Shown here piece by piece: positions 11,455 to 21,479 of a stretch of 64,000 bases of DNA. Location: positions 15,767,837 through 15,831,836 of the forward strand of contig NC_026660.2 in the NCBI RefSeq assembly GCF_000004075.3. Direction: 5' to 3'. Numbering within the stretch: position 1 is the stretch's first letter; the number at the start of each line of letters is the position of its first letter. The translations under genes and the position numbers were made by a program. The notes beneath the pieces were generated by a model that saw nothing but the letters and a program-made list of their open reading frames with translations, was not told the DNA's origin and did no database searches. Source of the stretch: Cucumis sativus. Taxonomy: Eukaryota; Streptophyta; Magnoliopsida; Cucurbitales; Cucurbitaceae.

Positions 11455-12114
11455 CAAGTGATTTTGAAACTAAGACATTGAAGCAGTCTGTTAGGAAGGG
11501 TGATGGAACCAGCAAGAGTGGGGGGAGTTCTTTAAAACAATCAGAGGTCAAGAGAAAGAAGGGATCAGCTAAATCTATTTCTGGAAAAAACGTGAAAAGA
11601 TTGTCAGGTGATGATGATAAAAAGGAAACCACACCTGTGCTGAAACCAGCCTCCAAAAATTGGAAGTAAATCAAAGGATCAAGGCACTCTTGAAATTGGA
11701 AGTAAACGTGGTAGCACAGGTCCAAAAATCGCTGGCAAGTCGAAGAATGATGATGCCGAATCCAACAAGACTAGCAAATCTAAGGACGATGAGACATCCA
11801 CACCTGCCGCTGTTGCAAAGTCCAACAAGCAAGATGTATCGAAGACGGGGAAGTCCAAACAAGAAACCCCAAAAACTCCCGTTTCAAAAGGCAAGTCTAC
11901 CAAAACAGGCGATAAGTCTAATAATACCAATCTCTCCACCAAGGTTAAGTTCACATCTTCAAAAGCAAAAGAAAAAGAAAGTGGAGATGTGAAGCATTCA
12001 TCAACTTCTGGGAAAACAATGGAGAACTCAAAGGGAAAGTCACTAAATTCATCCAATGATCAGGGCAGTGAATCCAAGTCAGGAAAGAAAAGAAGAAGAG
12101 AGTCAAAAGGTTGA
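11455..12114 (+). pseudogene. C-terminal fragment of a PDS5-like sister-chromatid cohesion protein
   Basis: A lysine/serine-rich tail reads from about 11460 (VRKGDGTSKSGGSS, KKETTPVLKPASK) and continues in another frame from about 11660 (SKDQGTLEIGSKRG, SKQETPKTPVSKGKS, GKKRRRESKG) to a TGA at 12112-12114. The frame change lies in the A-run at 11654-11658, where one base too many is present. The composition and TPKTP-type repeats resemble the disordered C-terminus of plant PDS5 homologs, which regulate cohesin on chromosomes. The HEAT-repeat body is absent. The PDS5 name rests on recalled low-complexity sequence, so another basic nuclear protein is possible. Confidence 0.5.
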
Positions 12115-12500
12115 TAACCACGTCTATTCCAAAAAGGTTGGAGTTGTCTATTCTTGGCTCAGTTTGCACCACATATTTGCAAATTCTACTATGAGTAGTT
12201 CTTGGCAAACTTGATCTCTGGATCTGATGATGTCTCTCATTGGCACATTTTCGAGATTGTCGTATATTCTTAGTTAGGTAGGTTAGCAGCAATTATAGGA
12301 GTATGGCAGTTCTCTTTGTAGTTGTTTGGCGCTATTCATGTCATCTGTGGGAGGTAAATGACCAATAAAAAATAATACGCAATAAAAAAGAATCAGAAAG
12401 AAAACAATATGCATTTTTGTTTTCAAATTCTTGGTGAAATCACAATTCAGAAATGAAATTTGGTTCATTCTCCACGATAATATGGTGACCTAAATAACAT
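12115..12500 (+). other. Probable 3' UTR remnant behind the PDS5-like fragment
   Basis: No coding pattern is seen. Its position directly after the stop suggests the 3' untranslated region and downstream flank of the duplicated PDS5-like gene, but no clear polyadenylation signal decides this. Confidence 0.3.
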
Positions 12501-12524
12501 AAGTTTCAGAGTCATGGGAGATTA

Positions 12525-12690
12525 AAAGCCTTGCTAATTGCTCAAACTCTGAATGCAAAGGCTTTTCCCATGTGAAGGAACCCAGAGAACCAGCCAAAGC
12601 AGCATGCTTCTTCCCAATGCAAGAACATTCAGTGTATCTTCTGATTATGTACTGAATGCAGTAGGAAAAATGATATGAAGTTGTAATTCA
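12525..12690 (-). pseudogene. Coding-like exon fragment, family not recognised
   Basis: One minus-strand frame is open for about 50 codons and looks protein-like (RRYTECSCIGKKHAALAGS, EFEQLARLLISHDS). A possible splice acceptor (tactgcattcag) lies at its 5' side. I do not recognise the family. It sits between fragments of two other genes and probably comes from a third captured gene or from the SWAP70-like locus. Confidence 0.3.
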
Positions 12691-13057
12691 AGCTAAGGTT
12701 TTGTTGCATAAACCAAAAACTTAAATGGATAAAACACAAAATGCATCCTATTCCCACCTTATGCCTACTACATCGCTAACAATACACTTACTGCAGCACC
12801 AAGATACAGCTTGTAGCCAAATTTCAGAAGGAAAAAATATATTCAGATTTCTGCATATCGAGAATTCGGTGAAACGCACCTGAGTTTATTTACTCAACTA
12901 ATCCACAACAATTTGTGATATGAACACTCTTGGCAGAGGTCCATTGACCCCATCACCATCGGCAGCAGCATTAGAAATGAGCTGTTTCCACCAACATATT
13001 ACTACATTGAACCAAGCAAGGAAGGACCAAAAACAGTGTAAATGGGACGTATGGTTA

Positions 13058-13660
13058 CTCCATTTTCCCTGTTGTTGGGTCCAAAACTACCCATCGCTCA
13101 TTCCATTTCCTCAACTGCAAACATTGTAATAGAGAAAATCAGATTTGCTACAATGAAGGCTCATTGCCATAAAAAATGCTGTCTAAGAACAGAAACGCAG
13201 AAAATAGAAGGCTGATCAAACGTGACCACAATTCTGCATATGCGCACTACAAAACAGTCTGAGAATACTATCACATCGACGGCCATATTCATAAACACAA
13301 ATATGCCGACAGTTAGATCACGAACATGGGCATTTCTCACATTTCTAATCTCCTTGAAATCACAAATCCCGACGTCCTAATCTTAATAAGTACTTCTAGG
13401 TGATTTAATTAAGTCTTCAAATATCACTAAAACAGTCGGAACGATTTAAATGGAAGACCTAAAGGCAGCGCAATTAAGCAGTAACCATCAATTCAAAACA
13501 AAAGGAAAGACAGAAAGAGTTGCAATGCGTTAGTTTACTGTTTCAGATCGCTTTAGAAGGGGACCCTGCAACAAATTCCGACCAGACCCAGAGGCCAGCT
13601 GCCGCTTGATCTTCTCCAAACTGTCCCCGGCATCTTCCGCTCTCTCCACCAACAACAATC
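13058..13660 (-). pseudogene. SWAP70-like PH-domain protein, first two exons only
   Basis: The right exon (about 13660-13539) encodes DSLEKIKRQLASGSG and NLLQGPLLKRSET, then a GT donor. The left exon (13114-13058, acceptor tttgcag) encodes LRKWNERWVVLDPTTGKME, the start of the PH domain, and hits TAA where the next residues should be. Together they match the N-terminus of plant SWAP70-like proteins, which bind phosphoinositides and act on Rho-type GTPases. The start codon and the rest of the PH domain and coiled coil are missing. The fragment is joined at about 13670 to a short word family shared with 10885-10935, which marks a rearrangement breakpoint. Confidence 0.75.
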
Positions 13661-13730
13661 ATAAATTAAAAACATGTCGAGCCAACAAAGATACACACCA
13701 GCAAACTTTTGAACATAGGACCCTCCTAAA

Positions 13731-14640
13731 CCTTAAACAGATTTTGCAGTGGGCTTCCGACTCAAATAAACAGCCTCCATGCTCCCCAAAACGTTCCTAA
13801 GAAAGGATTCATCTCCCTACCAACCAACATGCATCACATCCCATAACTTTCATTTCTTCATAAAAAATGTAACTAACTCAAGGTAAAAAAAAAAAAAAAA
13901 CAGAACAAGAACACTAACCAACTTCTAAGGAATCAGCTCCCTGCCAACATGCACCACATCCCATAACTTTAATTTCTTCAAATACAAAGGATTTAACTCA
14001 AAGTAAAAAAAAAAAAACAGAACACGAACTCTAACCAACAAAAATAGAAAAACCAACCTTAACCCTTGATCCTTGCAGTCCATCGAGAGGTTCAGCACTG
14101 GACATGATCGAGAACATTCGGTTCCCAGCCACAGGTTTGGCCATCGACGAAGATTTTCAGAGGGAAATGAAATTTTTGGAAATGGGTAGTGAACAAAAGT
14201 AAGGCTGAAATGATTTTGTTTGGAGAGTGGGCAAAATTCTGGCGAGTGAGGAGAAAAGGGAATACATGGGGTTCGGTTTACAGGGATTTTTCTTAATGAT
14301 TGTTGGAAGAACAAAGAGATTGTGAGGAGATTTAAGGGTAACGACACAAATGCAGAATGTTAAATCCAAAAAGGCGAAATGGCCAATTGAATATTTAAGG
14401 AAGTTTGATCTGCCTGCTAGCTGTTTTCTTGCTTCTTTATGGAAATGTTGCAGAAAGAGTAGAACGATGACATAGTGCATAATGTGTTTCTCTTTACAAA
14501 GTAACCAATGACTTACAAGAAAGACACCACACAACAAATGACCATTGGAAAACAATATACATATGAAAAGCTAAAAAAATTTGCAGAAATTGAAAATGAA
14601 ATTTAAAGTAGAAAAGAAATGAAAGAAAAATACCCTAAAA
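13731..14640 (-). pseudogene. DUF1338 (HGLS/FLO7-type) 5' gene fragment, copy A
   Basis: The minus-strand first exon (14144-14058) starts ATG and encodes MAKPVAGNRMFSIMSSAEP then DGLQGSRVK, with a GT donor at 14057. A stop lies just upstream in frame, so this ATG is the start. A truncated second exon at 13731-13796 (GSMEAVYLSRKPTAKSV) ends at a breakpoint. Between them the intron is partly doubled: the words atcagctccctgccaac and acatcccataacttt occur twice. DUF1338 enzymes are 2-oxoadipate dioxygenase/decarboxylases of lysine breakdown; the family is inferred mainly from exon 2 of copies B-E. It cannot make an enzyme. Confidence 0.65.
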
Positions 14641-15412
14641 GTTGCAAGTGCAATATGATCATAACCAATTAGTATCACCATCAAAAGATCGAACAAGCTC
14701 CAAAGTGGATTTTACAGTGTGATTCTGACTCACATAAGCAGTCTCCAGGACTGCAAAACCATTTCTAAGAAAGGATCATCACAACCCATAACTTTAAATT
14801 CTTCAAAAACAATGCAATGAAATCAAATCAGAAAAAAACAGAACAACAATAACTAAAAAATAAACCTTAACCCTTGATCCTTGCAGTCCATTGGAAGGTT
14901 CGGCACTCGACAAGATCGAGAACAATCGATTCCTAGCAGCAGGTTTCGACATCGACAAAGAATTTCCGAGGGAAATGAAAATTTTGGAAATGAGTAGTGA
15001 AGAAAAATAAGGTTGAAACGATTTTGTTTGGGGAGTGGGAAAAATTATGGCCGATGGGGAGAAAAGGGAAGACATGGGGTTCGGTTTACAGGGATTTAAC
15101 AAAGACATTGTGAGGAGATTTAAGGGCAACGACAAGAATGGCAGAATGTTAAAACCCAAAAGACTAAATGGCCAATTGAATGTTTAAGCAGATTGATCTG
15201 CCTATTAGTTGTTTTCTTGCTTCTTTACGGAAATGGGGTAGAAAGAGTAGAACGATAACATAGTTCACTTTGTTCTTCTCTTTATAAAGTAGCCAAAGAC
15301 TTAAAAGAAAGACATTGCACAACAAGTGACCATTAAAAAATAATATACATACGAAAGAATAAAAAATAAGCAGAAATTGGAAGTAGAAAAGAACCAAAGA
15401 AAAATACCCAAA
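14641..15412 (-). pseudogene. DUF1338 5' gene fragment, copy B
   Basis: Exon 1 (14952-14866) encodes MSKPAARNRLFSILSSAEP and ends NGLQGSRVK before a GT donor. Exon 2 (about 14772-14655) encodes KSTLELVRSFDGDT and, after a one-base frame change, YDHIALATF, then a GT. The YDH(I/L)AFRTF pattern is typical of the start of the DUF1338 fold and carries the metal-ligand histidine. Upstream of exon 1 the 5'-flank is shared with copies A, D and E. The copy stops after exon 2, as the others do. Confidence 0.65.
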
Positions 15413-15704
15413 ACTTCAAAATGCAATATGATCATAACAGATTGGTATCATCACGAACAGATCGAACAAACTCCAAAACAGATTTTGCATTGGGCGTCCA
15501 ACTAAAATAAACAGCATCCATGCTCGCCAAAACGTTCCTAAGAAGTGACACCATTTCACAACAAGTAGCCAATGACTTAAAAGAAAGATATTGCACAACA
15601 AGTGACCATTAGAAAATAATAAACAGAAGAAAGAATAAAAAGATAAGCAGAAATTGGAAGAAGAAAAGAAATGGAAGAAAAATACCCCAAAACTTCAAAA
15701 TGCA
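15413..15704 (-). pseudogene. DUF1338 partial copy: exon 2 fused to 5' flank
   Basis: Exon 2 words occur at about 15545-15413, including the AVYFS-type segment and LSRN-like remnants. At about 15546 they join directly to the 5'-flank sequence of another copy (agtagccaatgacttaaaag). Exon 1 and intron 1 are deleted. This is the product of deletion between repeat units of the array. Confidence 0.55.
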
Positions 15705-16310
15705 GTATGATCATAACAAATTTGTATCATCATGGACAGATCGAACAAACTCCAAAACAGATTTTGCAGCGGGCTTCCGACTCAGATAAACAGCCTCCAT
15801 GCTCCCCAAAACGTTCCCAAGAAAGGATTAAGCTCCCTACAAAAAACAATGTAACTAACTCAAGGTAAAAAAAAAAAACAGAACAAGAACACTAACCAAC
15901 TTTTAAGGAATCAGCTCCCTGCCAACATGCATCACATCCCATAACTTTAATTTCTTCAAATACAAAGGATTTAACTCAAAGTAAAAAAAAAAACAGAACA
16001 CGAACTCTAACCAACAAAAATAGAAAAACCAACCTTAACCCTTGATCCTTGCAGTCCATCGGGAGGTTCGGCACTGGACATGATCGAGAACGTTCGGTTC
16101 CCAGCCACAGGTTTGGCCATCGACAAAGATTTTCAGAGGGAAATGAAATTTTTGGAAATGGGTAGTGAACAAAAATAAGGCTGAATGATTTTGTTTGGAG
16201 AGTGGGCAAAATTCTGGCGAGTGAGGAGAAAAGGGAATACATGGGGTTCGGTTTACAGGGATTTTTCTTAATGATTGTTGGAAGAACAAAGAGATGTGAC
16301 GAGGTAAATG
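15705..16310 (-). pseudogene. DUF1338 5' gene fragment, copy C
   Basis: Exon 1 (16120-16034) encodes MAKPVAGNRTFSIMSSAEP and PDGLQGSRVK, the closest relative of copy A. Exon 2 (about 15838-15705) reads GSMEAVYLSRKPAAKSV and LEFVRSVHDDT, then runs out of frame because of one extra A before the YDH motif. The intron shows the same partial doubling as copy A, so A and C share a recent ancestor. At about 16303 the 5' flank breaks into sequence (taaatgtaatattatatctt) also seen at 11402. Confidence 0.65.
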
Positions 16311-16449
16311 TAATATTATATCTTCTAACCATTGTCAACTTAAATATGTTTTTTACTATAACCAGTGGGTTTGCTGAAATTGAATGATCAATCCATAAAA
16401 TAAAAATTAAGTTGGAAGTAGAAGAAATGGGAGGAAGAAAAATACCCCA

Positions 16450-17230
16450 GAAGTTCTAAAAGCGATATGATCTCAATAAATTGTATCATGATGAACAGAT
16501 CGAACAAGCCCCAAAACAGATTTTGCAGTGGGATTCCGACTCGGATAAACTGACTCCATGCTCAACAAAACATTCCTAATAAAGGATTCAGCTTGCTATC
16601 AACATGCATCACAACCCATGACGTTAAATTCTTCAAAACCAATGCAATTAAATCAAAGCAGAAAAAAACAGAACAAGAACTCAAACCAACGATAACAAAA
16701 GAATAAACCTTAACCCTTGATCCTTGCAGTCCATTGGGAGGTTCAGCACCGGACATGATTGACAACAATCGATTCCCAGCTGCAGGTTTCGGTATCGACA
16801 AAGAATTTCCAAGGAAATGAAAATTTTGGAAATGGGTAGTCAAGAAAATTAAGGTTGAGAGGATTTTGTGTGGAGAGTGGGAAAAATTCCGGCCGGGGGG
16901 AGAAAAGGGAAGACATGGGGTTCGGTTTACAGGGGTTTTTCTTAATGATTGTTGGAAGAACAAAGAGGTTGTGAGGAGATTTAAGGGCAACCAAAAGAAT
17001 GGCAGAATGTTTGATCTGGCTTGCTTCTTTATGGAAATGTCGTAGAAACAGTAGAACGATGACATAGTTCCCTTTGTTTTTCTATTCACCAAAAAACCAA
17101 TGACTTAAAAGAAAGACATTGCACCACATATGAGCATTAGAAAACAATATACATAAGAAAGAATAAATAATATGAATATGCAGATATTGAAAATGAAATT
17201 GGAAGTAGAAAAAAAAATGGAACGAAGAAC
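16450..17230 (-). pseudogene. DUF1338 5' gene fragment, copy D (start codon lost)
   Basis: Exon 1 (16795-16709) has ATA where the other copies have ATG, then encodes PKPAAGNRLLSIMSGAEPP. Exon 2 (about 16590-16455) is the only copy that stays in frame to its end and shows DHIAFRTSG before a GT. That is the best evidence in the array for the DUF1338 family, although the residue before DH is a TGA. It also has a shorter 5' flank than copy A. Confidence 0.65.
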
Positions 17231-17239
17231 AATACCCCA

Positions 17240-17940
17240 AAATTTCCAAATGCATTATGATCATAAAAATTTTGTATCAACACGAACTGATCGAATAAGC
17301 TCCAAAATGGATATTGCAGTGGGATTCCGACTCAGATAGGCAGTGTACAGTCTTGCCAAAACGTTCCTAAGAAAGGATCATCAAAACCCATAACTTTAAA
17401 TTCTTCAAAAATAATGGAATTAAGTCAAGGCAGTACAATACGAAACAAAAACTCTAACCAACGATAAGAAAGAAATAAACCTTCACCCGTGATCCTTGCA
17501 GTCCATTCGGGGGTTCAGCACTGGACTTGATCGAGAACAATCAGTTCCAAGATGCAGGTTTCGGCATAGACGATGATTTTCCAAAAAGTGAAATGAATTT
17601 TTTGGAAATGGGTTGTAAAGAATTTGTTTCGAGAGTGGGCAAAATTCTGGCCGGCGTGGAGAAAAGGAAAGACATGGGGCTCCAATTCTAGGGATCTTTC
17701 TCAATGATTGTTGGGAGAACAAAGAGTTTGTGAGGACATTTAAGGGCAACGACAAGAATGGCACAATGTTAAATCCCAAAAGACTAAATGGCCAATTGAA
17801 TGTTTAAGCAAATTGATATGCCTGTTAGGTGTTTTCTTGCTTCTTTACATAAATGGGGTAGAAAGAGTAGAACGATAACATAGTTCACTTTGTTCTTCTC
17901 TTTACAAAGTAGCCAACGACTTAAAAGAAAGACATTGCAC
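17240..17940 (-). pseudogene. DUF1338 5' gene fragment, copy E
   Basis: Exon 1 (17567-17481) keeps the ATG (MPKPASWN) but then has TGA at codon 9; in the other copies this codon is arginine. Exon 2 (about 17375-17250) encodes YLSRNPTAISILELIRSV and, shifted by one base, YDHNAFGNFG. This is the most diverged unit and lies at the outer edge of the array. The next sequence (17946 on) belongs to the kinesin-derived duplication. Confidence 0.65.
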
Positions 17941-17945
17941 AAATA

Positions 17946-18831
17946 GATACATATAAGTCTTAACTAGTCTAATAGCACCCTCCATTCATCTTCCCCTACA
18001 CTGGCTATGGTATCAAAATTTTCAATTAAGTAATACGTCTACTAACGAACTTGAAAACAAAACACATCACACTAAAAAACACAAACATCACTTTAACCCA
18101 ACAGAAGCAACTCTTTTTACCCTTGCACTCACTATCACATTACTATCATATTTGTCAACTGTCAAACTAACTCTTTTAAGTTATTTAGTGTGACTACAAA
18201 GTTATGAACACCATAATCTTAATTAAAACCTTTTAATAAATAAATGCCAAGTTACTACTCAAGAATGGCAAGGAATTCAAAAAACATGACAGCTATCCTA
18301 ATTGGTTGAAAATGAGAAAAAGAAGACAACCTGTTTGGACTACAAAGCCAGCAGATATGATTCCTCAAATTTGACCATTCACTCTCCATACTCTACAAGT
18401 CTTCAAGCACATGATGCTGCCTACTTTCAGATGAGCAACATCATTCCGATCTTAACAGTCAGAAGAGCAAATCAAATCAATCCTAGCATATTCACAAATC
18501 ACAACTAAAAAGTACAAACATTACAAAATAAAACATGCAGCGATATCAACAAGCATTCTGATAAATAATTAGCCAATTAATTGACATTACAAAATAAATA
18601 AAGAAAAAAATCATTGGAAAGATCACTGCTTAAATGAAATTTGAAATATCTCCCAATAGTTTTGATCGGTTGCCCGAGTTGTGAGAGTGATCGGTTGATA
18701 TTGCGTGCTTCCTTCAAGCGCTCCCCAGCTGCACCTGTTAGCTTCTGCCTCCGGAACCAGGTAAATCAATAAGATTTATTCTACTTGTTTTAAAGCTACT
18801 TAAACCATCTGCCAGTCTCTGCACAATAAAG
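17946..18831 (-). pseudogene. Kinesin-12 motor fragment with flanking intron (unit 1)
   Basis: A minus-strand exon (18818-18674, acceptor tgcag) encodes LADGLSSFKTSRINLIDL and, after a missing base near 18760, GERLKEARNINRSLSQLG. This is the switch II region of plant kinesin-12 (PAKRP1/POK type), a phragmoplast motor. The downstream splice donor is GC instead of GT. Sequence to the left is presumably intron and shows no coding signal. The unit recurs at 21480-22339. Motor catalysis is impossible because the P-loop half is absent. Confidence 0.75.
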
Positions 18832-18862
18832 TACTAGTCAGAAATGTACCTTGTCTCATACT

Positions 18863-18980
18863 GAGTTACTTTTTCACATGATTTTTGCTAGCAGGATAAA
18901 TTAGTTTAAGCTCTAGAAGGGAGTTACTTTTTCACATGATTTTTGCTAGCAGGATAAATTAGTTTAAGCTCTAGAAGGAA
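18863..18980. repeat. Perfect or near-perfect 58-bp tandem duplication
   Basis: The unit gagttactttttcacatgat...tctagaagg occurs twice in direct succession. The two copies look identical, so the duplication is recent. It overlaps no gene. Confidence 0.85.
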
Positions 18981-19856
18981 CCAACTTATCCCCTTAAGGG
19001 AAACCAAAACAAATAATTAAGAATAATGAGGATACGAAGTGGTCCTCGAGAGTAACCAGTTACAAACCTAATGAAAAAAGCAAGATACAATTGTTATATT
19101 TCTGAAGTTCAGTTTTTCTTTAAGCCAACTTGAGACAAGAAGTAACCAACTGATGTGTAATGAAAATACTCACTTCAGAAATTTATTTTGGTTTTCCACT
19201 GAGAAACTTTTGATAACTTCCCAAAACATCTAAAAATTCAAATTCTGAAGTTCCCACATTTGGTTTTTCAATCCAGCAGAAGCATAAAAGAACATCATTA
19301 AAAAAGTGAAGATATTTCTCCGTTTCCTATCACAAATTTCTTGATCATGGTTGTGCCTGACCAAACAGAGCATTACAAACAATACAAGTCCAAAGTTTGT
19401 TTTCATAGTCATAGAAACATAAGAGAGGACTAGAAGTCTGAATAATGGTAATCAATTTATCACCCAGTTTCAAACACTAATACAGGCATATACATTGTAT
19501 GAATTCGAAATTAATTGAAAAATATTAAAAAGAATCTAAACGATGACCAACTCCCTAAACTCCAAAGACTTCAAAAACCATCTCCCAATTACCCGGGTGA
19601 GATCTTCCAACATCATCTACAATTATGAAATTCCGATTGCACTACAATAAATCTAGTATTCGATATCCTAAACCAAGAATTGTTCAACCTCCAAAGGAAG
19701 ATTAATTGTAACTAATCTTCTTGCAAGATTTCAAATTTTCAAAATTTTGTCGAACACAATATGCAAAACAATTACGCAAAACAATTACGCAGAAAAGAAA
19801 AGAAACAAAAATACATATATAGAAAAAAGGGTTTAATAGAACTTACCCTATGATAA
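18981..19856. other. AT-rich spacer; no supported gene
   Basis: Only short chance frames are seen. It ends at the donor side of an isolated HECT exon and could in part be the following intron, but no further HECT exon was found in it. Confidence 0.4.
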
Positions 19857-19927
19857 CCACTTGAATAAGTAGTATGTGTCCGTAGCTCATCAACATCCAA
19901 GCTGTCCAGTGAACCTGATATTGAAAG
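19857..19927 (-). pseudogene. Isolated HECT-domain exon (UPL6/UPL7 type)
   Basis: A 71-bp exon with a clean acceptor (tttcatttcag) and donor (gtaagt) encodes LSISGSLDSLDVDELRTHT and TYSSGYH. It matches the HECT C-lobe region before the catalytic cysteine segment of UPL6/7. In the parent gene it would lie downstream of the exons found at 4696-5709. On this strand it lies upstream, so the locus has been shuffled or two copies exist. Confidence 0.7.
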
Positions 19928-20009
19928 CTGAAATGAAATAGACCAGTCAAAGACAGCAACTCGATTGTCTTACTGACCAAACCAAGTTGGCTCTTTGCTT
20001 TTTTATGGG

Positions 20010-20670
20010 ATTTTTCTGATGTATATTGCATGTGTTGTTTGTTTTTTTATAGCTCTTGATTGTCTAACCTTTTTACGTTTTGCATTGCAAGTCTCTCTTT
20101 TGTTTCTTTGGTATGCAATGTGGTAACAAGGTCTTGCTAGAACCGGTGGGCTAACCTTTCTATGGTTCTAAACTTAGTTTCTAAGTTTGACTGCTCCCTT
20201 CGGAGTGACAACAAGCCTCGTTTTCCCCCTACTATGGAACGGGGAGGATTCCTCCTCTTTTCAAAGCCCTCGTCAAACTCAATGCTAAGTTTGACTGCTC
20301 CCTTCGGAGTGACAACAAGCCTTGTTTTCCCCCTAATGTGGATCGGGGAGGATTCCTCCTCTTTTCAAAGCCCTCATCAAACTCGATGCTATGTTTAGAA
20401 CGCTAAGAGTAGGTGGTCTGGTTTTGGTTAGGCCAAAAGTGAAGTTTTCCCCCATTTTTTATGGGCTTTTTCTAATGTATATTGGATATGTTGTTTGATT
20501 TTTTTTATAGCTCTTGATTGTCTTACTGTTTTATGTTTTGCATTGTCAAGTCTCTCTTTTTTTCTTTGGTATGCAATGTGGTAACTAGGCCTTGCTAGAA
20601 CCGGTGGGCTAACCTTTCTATGGTTCTACATTTAGTTACTAATTAAGTTTGATTGCTCCCTTCGAAGTGA
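20010..20670. repeat. Nested duplications: about 110-bp tandem pair inside a longer repeat
   Basis: The segment ctaagtttgactgctccctt...tcaaagccctc occurs at about 20177-20283 and again at 20285-20395. A larger word block (tagctcttgattgtct, tttggtatgcaatgtgg, gaaccggtgggctaacc) occurs at about 20010-20200 and again at 20460-20660. No protein family is recognised in any frame. Confidence 0.75.
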
Positions 20671-21479
20671 CAATAAGTTTTGTTAATGTCGACCCTTTTC
20701 TAAAGGGATTTAGTTCATTGTGGCTAGACAAGAGGCTTCTAACTCATGTTTGACAAGACAAATTTGTTAAAACCATCCCAGTTTCTAAAGAGTGCCTCCT
20801 ATCCTTTTTTACTCTATCTAGGCTAGGTTTGGACTAAGTGCATCATAGGTAAGTCACGACAAAGCAACAAAGGAAGACAAAGCTAGAAAAGTATCCATGC
20901 ACTTATTTATTATACATGCAATCAAGCATTCACAACACACATACCATTTTCTCAATCATGCATTCACATCTCAATAAGAAATAGCTAAAAGGAGCTTAAA
21001 ACAAAAAAGACAGCAGCTTATGCTCAAATTTCAGCACATATACTCATCAAAATTCAGAATTTCACATCATAAAACCCGAGCTCAGTGCTCAAGGGTTGCC
21101 AATCATGCTTTTTATGCAAGATCTAATTAAGCTAAGAAGGTATAATGCTCATTATTGTATGGAAAGAATTCTGAAAATTTTTGAAATTTGGGCAAAATTT
21201 GAACCCCCAAGTTTACACTAAACATGCAAGCTAAGCAAGCCATTACCCACAACCTACTCAAAAAAATTGCTTTTTTTGTCCTAAAAGCTTTTGAAAATCA
21301 AAGTAAATGGAGAAAAAATAAGGGGGGAACTATGGACTCCCCTGGAAGGATCGACATCCTTGACTTTGGTTTGAAGCTTGCATGGATAAACCTTTTCATT
21401 CCTTTTTCTTTGATTATTCATCCTTGTTCCTGAAAATCAAAGGAAATTCTCTCAATTTTATATATTTACTAAAAATTAG
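20671..21479. other. Spacer; no gene recognised
   Basis: A few words (ttatacatgcaatcaa, cacaacacacataccattt) recur at 8880-8925 next to the tandem repeat, again showing shuffling. Otherwise no coding or RNA feature is seen. Confidence 0.4.

Noticed and set aside
13925..17779. Series of similar minus-strand frames of 80-180 codons
   Set aside because: They read the 5' flank and exon 1 of the DUF1338 fragments in frames that cross introns or miss the coding frame. Similarity among them comes from DNA duplication, not selection.
18762..18800. The 35-bp difference between kinesin units, which begins gt and ends ag like a spliced intron on the plus strand
   Set aside because: It is too short for a plant intron, the gene is on the other strand, and the missing bases encode the conserved SRINLIDL segment. 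It is a small deletion with 2-bp microhomology.
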